Shown here piece by piece: positions 1 through 4,495 of a stretch of DNA of 10,858 bases. Source of the stretch: DATAFO01 sp046728015 (GTDB lineage Bacteria > Actinomycetota > Thermoleophilia > Solirubrobacterales > 70-9); the NCBI GenBank assembly GCA_046728015.1, contig JBKPDQ010000032.1, positions 1 to 10,858 on the forward strand. Reading direction: 5' to 3'. Position numbers and translations under genes: made by a program. The notes beneath the pieces are model-generated. The model was given only the letters and a program-made list of their open reading frames with translations, was not told where the DNA came from and did not search any database. Numbering within the stretch: the stretch's first letter is position 1; every line of letters starts with the position of its first letter.

Positions 1-1
1 G

Positions 2-859
2 ACCGACTCGCTGGTCGCCCACGGGGTGGTGAGCAACCGGGTCTGGTTCAAGCTGCTGGCCCGGGTCCGGCGCGCCGACCGTTCCGTGCGCGCCGGGGTC
101 TACGAATTCGAGCCCGGAGTCTCGGCGTGGAAGGTGCTGAACATCCTGGCCTCGGGAAGTGAGGTCGCATCCAGGTTCACCGTGCCGGAGGGGCTCACGA
201 TCCCCGAGGTGGCCGCGCTCGCTCAGGAAAGGCTCGGGATCCCCACCGACTCGGTGATCGCCGCCGCGAAGGACAGCGCTGCCGCATCGGCCGTCCTCGG
301 GTTTCCCGCGAAGTCGTTCGAGGGCTTCCTGCGGCCTGAGACCTACTCATTGCGCTACGGCACTACGGCTCCGGAGCTGGTCCGGGTGATGGCGCAGGGC
401 TTCCTCTCGGCATGGAAGCCGGAGTGGGACGCGCGGCTCGACGCGCTCCGCTGGTCTCGAGCCCAGGCGGTGACGTTCGCCTCGATCGTGGAGGGCGAAG
501 CGCGCGCGGACGACGAGCGGGAGACCATCGCGGGGGTCTACCACAACCGGCTTCGGATCGGCATGGCGCTGCAGGCGGACCCCACCATTCAGTACGCCAT
601 CTTCCTCGCCACCGGGAAGCGGAAGCCGCGGCTGTTCACCAAGGACTACCAGTTCCGGTCTCCCTACAACACCTACCTGCACCCGGGACTGCCACCCGGA
701 CCGGTGAACTCGCCGAGCCTGCGGAGCATCGAGGCGTCGCTCTATCCAGCCAAGGTGCCGTACCTCTACTTCGTCGCCGGCCCTGACGGCCGGCATCTGT
801 TCTCGAAGACCTACGACGAGCACCTGCGGGCGATTGCCCAGGTGCGGAAGGGGAAGTAG
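2..859 (+). CDS. mltG: Endolytic murein transglycosylase MltG (YceG-like), 5' truncated
   Basis: MltG is an inner-membrane lytic transglycosylase that cuts nascent peptidoglycan strands and so helps set glycan length. The reading frame is open to the left edge, and the residues before the GTG at 26 (TDSLVAHGV) continue the family's LysM-like N-terminal region. The true start and the membrane anchor therefore lie outside the window, and GTG 26 is internal. The catalytic block is clear: ASIVEGEA, with the catalytic Glu codon at 491-493, then ADDERETIAGVYHNRL and the MALQADPTIQYA motif. The C-terminal signature YNTYLHPGLPPGPVNSPS follows, then SLYPAKVPYLYFVA and a final HLFSKTYDEH, all typical of the YceG domain. 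The gene ends with TAG, 7 nt before the stop of convergent thiE, so there is little room for a separate terminator. Family assignment is firm; the full length is unknown. Confidence 0.95.
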   Translation, partial: TDSLVAHGVVSNRVWFKLLARVRRADRSVRAGVYEFEPGVSAWKVLNILASGSEVASRFTVPEGLTIPEVAALAQERLGIPTDSVIAAAKDSAAASAVLGFPAKSFEGFLRPETYSLRYGTTAPELVRVMAQGFLSAWKPEWDARLDALRWSRAQAVTFASIVEGEARADDERETIAGVYHNRLRIGMALQADPTIQYAIFLATGKRKPRLFTKDYQFRSPYNTYLHPGLPPGPVNSPSLRSIEASLYPAKVPYLYFVAGPDGRHLFSKTYDEHLRAIAQVRKGK

Positions 860-866
860 CGCCGGC

Positions 867-1481
867 TTACGGCTGAGCGTACCGCCGCGCCGCCGCCGCC
901 ACATCCTCCTCCCCCAGGATCCCCGATACCACCGCCACCCCCGAACCGCCCGCCGCGAGGACCGGGCCCACATCCTCCGAGCGCACCCCGCCGATCGCGA
1001 TGCAGGGCTTCCCCCCCGAGCGCTGTACCATGCGACGGAACCCCTCGGCCCCGATCTCCGCCCCCGCGTCGGCCTTGGTCCCCGTTGCTCGCCAGGGACC
1101 CACGCCCCAGTAGTCGGCCCCCGCCGCCGCCGCCGCCTCGTCGGGCGTGCCCGCGGAGGCGCCGATGATGAACCCGGGCGGCACCACTCTTCGCACCAGC
1201 TCGACCGGCAGGTCGTCCGGCCCCAGATGGACTCCGGCCGCACCCGCTGCCAGCGCGACGTCGGGTCGGTCGTTCACCAGGACCGGCACCCGCAGCGCGG
1301 CGACCAGCGCCCGCGCGGCCGCCACCAGCTCGCGGGCGGACGCGCGCTTGAGTCGCAGCTGCACCGACGTCACCCCGCCGCGCTCCGCCGCCACGGCGAG
1401 CGCGACGAGGTCGCGTCCCGCAACCAGGCGGTCATCGGTGACGAGCATCAGCCGAACCACCGCCGCTACATTATCTGCCAT
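867..1481 (-). CDS. thiE: Thiamine phosphate synthase
   Basis: This 204-residue TIM-barrel protein should join HMP-pyrophosphate to the thiazole phosphate to give thiamine phosphate in the cytoplasm. Visible family motifs in order: LMLVTD (residues 11-16), VQLRLK (40-45), VLVNDRPD (67-74), GVHLG (83-87), IIGASA (105-110), GADYWGVGP (121-129), the phosphate-loop-like TGTK (133-136), AIGG (162-165) and GVAVVS (181-186). Length matches the usual 200-220. The ATG at 1481-1479 was chosen because the family begins just before the LMLVTD strand and a purine-rich stretch (GGGGGGCGGGAAG) lies 4 nt upstream. Longer starts would run through aroH. It is not clustered with other thiamine genes and shares its start region with divergent aroH. 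TenI, a related aminase, is the main alternative, but the retained NDR and TxTK motifs favour ThiE. Confidence 0.9.
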   Translation of the reverse strand: MADNVAAVVRLMLVTDDRLVAGRDLVALAVAAERGGVTSVQLRLKRASARELVAAARALVAALRVPVLVNDRPDVALAAGAAGVHLGPDDLPVELVRRVVPPGFIIGASAGTPDEAAAAAGADYWGVGPWRATGTKADAGAEIGAEGFRRMVQRSGGKPCIAIGGVRSEDVGPVLAAGGSGVAVVSGILGEEDVAAAARRYAQP

Positions 1482-1854
1482 GACGCTTCCCGCCCCCCGG
1501 ATGCAGGGCATTCGCGGCGCCACCACGGTCGAGCGGAACAACGCGGGCGAGATCCTGGCGGCGACGGACGAGCTGCTGCGCGCGCTGATCGAGGCCAACG
1601 ACCTCGAGCCCGACGACATCGTGAGCGCGCTCTTCACCGTCACCCGCGACCTGGACGCCGCCTTCCCGGCCCGCGCGGCGGAAGAGTTCGGGTGGAACAT
1701 CGTGGCGCTGCTCCACGCCACCGAGATTCCGGTGCCCGGTTCCCTGCCCCGCTGTATCCGCCTGCTGGTCCATGCCTATACCCGCCGTACGCGCGGCGAA
1801 ATCAAGCACTGCTATCTCCGGGGAGCCACGGTCCTCCGTCCCGACCGCGCATGA
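1480..1854 (+). CDS. aroH: Chorismate mutase, AroH type
   Basis: This is a monofunctional chorismate mutase of the small trimeric AroH fold, converting chorismate to prephenate for phenylalanine and tyrosine synthesis. It has IRGATTVERN (residues 11-20), TVTRDLDAAFPARAA (53-67), EIPVPGSLPRCIRLLVH (82-98) and KHCYLRGATVLRPD (109-122). By comparison with Bacillus AroH, the active-site residues are all present: Arg12, Glu82, Arg94 and Tyr112. From ATG 1480 the protein has 124 residues. ATG 1501 gives 117 and matches the usual family N-terminus equally well. Neither start has a Shine-Dalgarno sequence. A TACATT hexamer at 1467-1472 would place transcription initiation at about 1480, so a leaderless message from the first ATG is plausible. 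The stop overlaps the start of rlmI (ATGA), suggesting co-translation. Family assignment is firm; the start is uncertain. Confidence 0.93.
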   Translation: MTLPAPRMQGIRGATTVERNNAGEILAATDELLRALIEANDLEPDDIVSALFTVTRDLDAAFPARAAEEFGWNIVALLHATEIPVPGSLPRCIRLLVHAYTRRTRGEIKHCYLRGATVLRPDRA

Positions 1855-3005
1855 CCGTCGCGCGGGTCACGGCGCGCGGCGCCGAGCGATGGGTACGCGG
1901 ACACCCATGGATCTACCGCAGCGACGTGGAGCATCATCCCCCGGAGCCCGGGCTCGTGCGGGTGGAGGATCCGCGGGGTCGCTTCATCGGACAGGGGCTC
2001 CTGTCGCCGGCCTCGGAGATCCGGCTGCGGCTGCTGGAACGGACGGAGCGCGAGGTGGACCCGGCCTGGTGGCGGGAGCGGCTCGCCGGCGCGGCCGAGC
2101 GCCGCGTCGGCATCGATGCCACCGCCTGGCGCGTGGTCCACGGCGAAGGGGACGCGCTCCCGGCGCTCGTGGTTGACCGCTACGACCGCTGGATCGTCGC
2201 CCAGATTCTCTCCGCGGGACTGGAGACGATGCGCCGGCAGATCCTGGATGCGCTCGTCACCCTGTTCCAGCCCGAGGGCATTCTCCTCCGACACGATGCC
2301 CCCGCCCGCAGACGCGAGCGGCTCTCTGAGGACATCGAGGAGGTCTACGGCTCGGTCCCACGACAGATCGAGGTGCGCGAAGGCGGCGTCCGCTACCTTG
2401 CGGCGCCGTGGGATGGCCAGAAGACCGGTGCCTTTCTCGACCAGCGCCCGAACCGCATCCTGGCCGGGTCGGCGACGCGGGTCGGTGGTCGCGCGCTCGA
2501 CTGCTTCGCCTATCATGGCTCCTTCGCGCTCCACCTGGCCGGCCGAGCGGCCGCGGTGATCGGCCTGGACTCCAGTCCTGACGCACTCGAGCGGGCCCGA
2601 GCCAACGCGGCGCTCAACCGGCTGGAGAACATCGAATGGCGCGAAGCGGATGCCTTCGAGGAGCTTCGGGCGATGGCCAGAGCCCACGAGCGGTTCGATA
2701 CGATCGTGCTCGACCCACCCGCCTTCGCCAAGAGCCGTGCCGCCGTTCCGGATGCGCTCCGCGGCTACCGCGAGATCAACCTGCGCGCGATGCGCTGCCT
2801 CGCTCCCGGGGGCAGGCTCCTCACGGCCTCCTGCTCCTTCCACGTGCGGCTCCCCGACTTTCTGGACATGCTGATGATGGCGGCGGGCGACAGCGGCCGC
2901 CGCATCCGTGTGCGCCGCATCCTCGGCGCCGGCGAGGACCATCCGGAGGTCCTGACGGTGCCGGAAACCGGCTATCTCAAGGGCGCCCTGCTCGAGGCGG
3001 AGTAG
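1851..3005 (+). CDS. rlmI: Class I SAM-dependent 23S rRNA (cytosine-C5) methyltransferase, RlmI-like
   Basis: The 384-residue protein has the RlmI layout: an N-terminal PUA RNA-binding domain (about 1-80, including WVRGHPWIYRSDV at 14-26), a middle domain, then a Rossmann methyltransferase. The family signature KTGAFLDQR is at 191-199. Motif I is LDCFAYHGSF (216-225), the acidic end of strand 2 is GLDSS (238-242), and motif IV is LDPPAF (287-292). The catalytic-type cysteine is in TASCSF (Cys328), and the C-terminal VPETGYLKG is typical. E. coli RlmI (396 aa) makes m5C1962 in 23S rRNA; the exact target here is inferred. ATG 1851 overlaps the aroH stop by 4 nt and has no Shine-Dalgarno of its own, so translation is probably coupled to aroH. 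The same frame is open far upstream, but that part is a shadow of thiE and aroH. Another RlmI/RlmK-like specificity is possible. Confidence 0.88.
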   Translation: MTVARVTARGAERWVRGHPWIYRSDVEHHPPEPGLVRVEDPRGRFIGQGLLSPASEIRLRLLERTEREVDPAWWRERLAGAAERRVGIDATAWRVVHGEGDALPALVVDRYDRWIVAQILSAGLETMRRQILDALVTLFQPEGILLRHDAPARRRERLSEDIEEVYGSVPRQIEVREGGVRYLAAPWDGQKTGAFLDQRPNRILAGSATRVGGRALDCFAYHGSFALHLAGRAAAVIGLDSSPDALERARANAALNRLENIEWREADAFEELRAMARAHERFDTIVLDPPAFAKSRAAVPDALRGYREINLRAMRCLAPGGRLLTASCSFHVRLPDFLDMLMMAAGDSGRRIRVRRILGAGEDHPEVLTVPETGYLKGALLEAE

Positions 3006-3056
3006 CTCGCCGCTTGACCGGGATGGGGTGATGTATGAATTTGCACCATCGTCATT

Positions 3057-3083
3057 GACAGCGGTCTTCGTGGGACCGCTGTT
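3057..3083 (+). terminator. Perfect-stem hairpin after rlmI, possible terminator or leader element
   Basis: ACAGCGGTC (3058-3066) pairs perfectly with GACCGCTGT (3074-3082) around a 7-nt loop, with a G-T pair extending it on the outside. It sits 52 nt after the rlmI stop. The following bases (TCGTCCG) are not a U tract, so intrinsic termination would be weak. A TTGACA hexamer (3055-3060) overlaps the left arm, so the structure could instead mark a promoter or 5' leader of the gene at 3169, but I see no convincing -10 at the right distance. Confidence 0.4.
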
Positions 3084-3168
3084 CGTCCGAAGCCCATTCC
3101 CCAAAGTTCGTAGTGACCCTCGTGACCGGCCGCTCGCGCGCGCGCGGCCTTCCGCCGAGCAGGTTCGC

Positions 3169-4050
3169 ATGCTGAGCGCCACCGAAGTTCGCGGCTCTCA
3201 GCGGCGCCGCCGTTCCCCCTATTCCGAGAAACAGCACTATCAGGAGTACATCCTCCAGCGCATCGAAGGCTTCAAGAACTCGATCGGCCGCGAAGAGTTG
3301 ATGCGTCTTGGCGACGAGGCGGCCTCCGAACTTCAAGCGACGACCGAAGGCCAGTTCGTGCTGACCGAAGTGCTGATGCTGGAAACCGTGGATCGGCTCA
3401 TCATGAAGCGGCTCGCGTTGAGGCCGTACCGGCGCTGGAGGGAGCAGTTCCGCAAGCTGCGGGAGGCGCAGCGCACGCCGGTTCACTGGGGACTCGACGG
3501 GGGCTGCGCGCTCGCACGCCTGCTGCCGCGGATCGAGCCTCACGACGTCGCCGTGGTGGTGGGCCCCGGAGCGGAGCCAGCGACCTACCTGCTCGCGGCA
3601 CACGACGCGGAGGTCACCTTCGTCGCCGCCGACGTGGGGTGCGTCGAGCGGGTGGAATCGCGGATGGCGGCCGAGGCCCTCGCGAGCCTGTTCGATGGGT
3701 ACGTCGCCCCGGTCGGACCTTGTCTACCGTGTTTTCTCGACACCCTGGAGCAGGTGGACATCGTGGTGCTGGATCCCAATACCCTCGCCAGCTGCAAGCC
3801 TCAGGTGCGCATCGCGCTGATCGCCGACCTCCAGCGTCGCAGCCGACCCGGTGGAGTGCACGTCATCCTCGGCGGCAGCCGGGCGCTGTCGCCCGACGCG
3901 ATCCGCGGGATGTACGATGGCTGGAACCTCGAGGAGGAGCCGCTTCGCCGGAAGCGCTCCGCTCATCCGCGCAAACCCGAGGGACTGCTGCTGGGCAAGC
4001 CCACGTGTCCCCCGGACGCGGCGGCGCCGCCGCTGGCCGCGTCTATCTGA
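3169..4050 (+). CDS. Uncharacterised protein with degenerate class I methyltransferase-like core
   Basis: I do not recognise this 293-residue protein as a named family. Residues 1-20 are basic and probably disordered (a QRRRR run at 11-15). Residues about 21-110 look helical and charged. The rest resembles a Rossmann methyltransferase: VAVVVGPGAEP (127-137) in place of motif I, VTFVAADVGCVERVES (149-164) as strand 2 with Asp155, DIVVLDP (197-203) as motif IV, and RPGGVHVILGG (226-236) as the strand-5 region. The glycine loop is reduced (VGPGAEP), so SAM binding is uncertain. The C-terminus is Pro/Ala-rich. The frame is open from 3028, but ATG 3169 is preferred: the residues before it look non-conserved and overlap the hairpin region, and a weak AGG lies 5 nt upstream. 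No partner gene is evident. Coding character is strong, function unknown. Confidence 0.75.
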   Translation: MLSATEVRGSQRRRRSPYSEKQHYQEYILQRIEGFKNSIGREELMRLGDEAASELQATTEGQFVLTEVLMLETVDRLIMKRLALRPYRRWREQFRKLREAQRTPVHWGLDGGCALARLLPRIEPHDVAVVVGPGAEPATYLLAAHDAEVTFVAADVGCVERVESRMAAEALASLFDGYVAPVGPCLPCFLDTLEQVDIVVLDPNTLASCKPQVRIALIADLQRRSRPGGVHVILGGSRALSPDAIRGMYDGWNLEEEPLRRKRSAHPRKPEGLLLGKPTCPPDAAAPPLAASI

Positions 4051-4174
4051 CACTCGCCTGGGCTCCGGTACGCATCTGTAAGCATTACTCACTCAATAAC
4101 TTAGAAGACAGGCGAGCGGGGGCATGGGGCGTGCCTACCGACCGGCGAGGTGCAGTCGTGGCTCCCTCGTGCAG

Positions 4175-4180
4175 TGAGGA
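4175..4180 (+). promoter_or_regulatory. Ribosome binding site of the 54-residue small protein
   Basis: TGAGGA lies 7 nt before the GTG at 4188. It is one of the best Shine-Dalgarno matches in the window and is the main reason for calling the small gene and choosing this start. Confidence 0.55.
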
Positions 4181-4187
4181 TCGTACC

Positions 4188-4352
4188 GTGAGCACTTCCG
4201 CCGCCGCCTCCGCGACCCCGCTCGGCATCGTCATCAAGAATGGCGGGCCGTCCCGCAAGCCGGTGCGTTTCTGGGCCTATCTCTGGGCCGCCGACGAAGA
4301 AACCTCGGCGGACCACTGGCACCAGAGGGTCCCCACCGAGCACGCCGCGTAA
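4188..4352 (+). CDS. Small uncharacterised protein (54 aa)
   Basis: This is a short frame starting at GTG 4188 behind a TGAGGA site and ending in TAA. It is followed 23 nt later by a strong hairpin terminator, which fits a short transcription unit. The protein begins with a small-residue stretch (MSTSAAASATP), followed by a middle segment GIVIKNGGPSRKP and an aromatic, acidic part FWAYLWAADEE. It ends in DHWHQRVPTEHAA. There is no signal peptide, transmembrane segment or cysteine motif. An A/T-richer stretch at about 4075-4108 (containing CAATAACTT) could hold its promoter. A second GTG at 4158, also behind a GAGG, would add ten residues. I cannot assign a function. The four Trp/Tyr-type aromatics in a row of 30 and the flanking signals argue for a real gene, but chance cannot be excluded. 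Confidence 0.5.
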   Translation: MSTSAAASATPLGIVIKNGGPSRKPVRFWAYLWAADEETSADHWHQRVPTEHAA

Positions 4353-4375
4353 TCGCTTCCGCTTCGGCCTCCTCG

Positions 4376-4405
4376 AGCGCCTCCGGCTTACGGGCCGGAG
4401 GCGCT
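4376..4405 (+). terminator. Strong hairpin, probable intrinsic terminator
   Basis: A 12-bp perfect stem joins AGCGCCTCCGGC (4376-4387) and GCCGGAGGCGCT (4394-4405) across a 6-nt loop, TTACGG. The stem is very GC-rich and is followed by TTCCGTC, only a short pyrimidine stretch. It lies 23 nt after the small protein's stop and ahead of the formate dehydrogenase promoter region, so it separates the two units. The near-symmetrical stem could act on either strand. Confidence 0.7.
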
Positions 4406-4429
4406 TCCGTCATCCCGGATTTCCCGCCC

Positions 4430-4458
4430 TTGCTCGGCCCTTCCGGGGGGTCTAGACT
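4430..4458 (+). promoter_or_regulatory. Candidate sigma-70-type promoter for fdhA
   Basis: TTGCTC (4430-4435) and TAGACT (4453-4458) are separated by exactly 17 nt. The predicted transcript start near 4465 would leave a leader of about 30 nt. The -35 match is moderate (TTG only) and the -10 keeps TA...T. It follows directly after the upstream terminator. Confidence 0.4.
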
Positions 4459-4481
4459 CACGTAAATAGCTCACTTCCGCC

Positions 4482-4493
4482 CGCACCGGTGCG
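4482..4493. promoter_or_regulatory. 12-bp palindrome abutting the fdhA start
   Basis: CGCACCGGTGCG is a perfect palindrome that ends 2 nt before the ATG at 4496, in the place where a Shine-Dalgarno sequence would be expected and is missing. It could be an operator or a structure controlling ribosome access. In GC-rich DNA it may also be chance. Confidence 0.3.
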
Positions 4494-4495
4494 CA

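Noticed and set aside
834..1850. Upstream extension of the rlmI frame giving a 723-residue protein
   Set aside because: The extra part is Arg/Pro/His-rich, lies antisense to thiE and over aroH, and the PUA domain begins properly at 1851.
1812..3182. A 456-residue minus-strand frame opposite rlmI
   Set aside because: It is the complement of a clear methyltransferase gene, with low-complexity composition and no recognisable motif.
4053..4116. Inverted pair CTCGCCTG and CAGGCGAG, 48 nt apart, before the small gene
   Set aside because: Only 8 bp with a long spacer in GC-rich DNA; easily chance.
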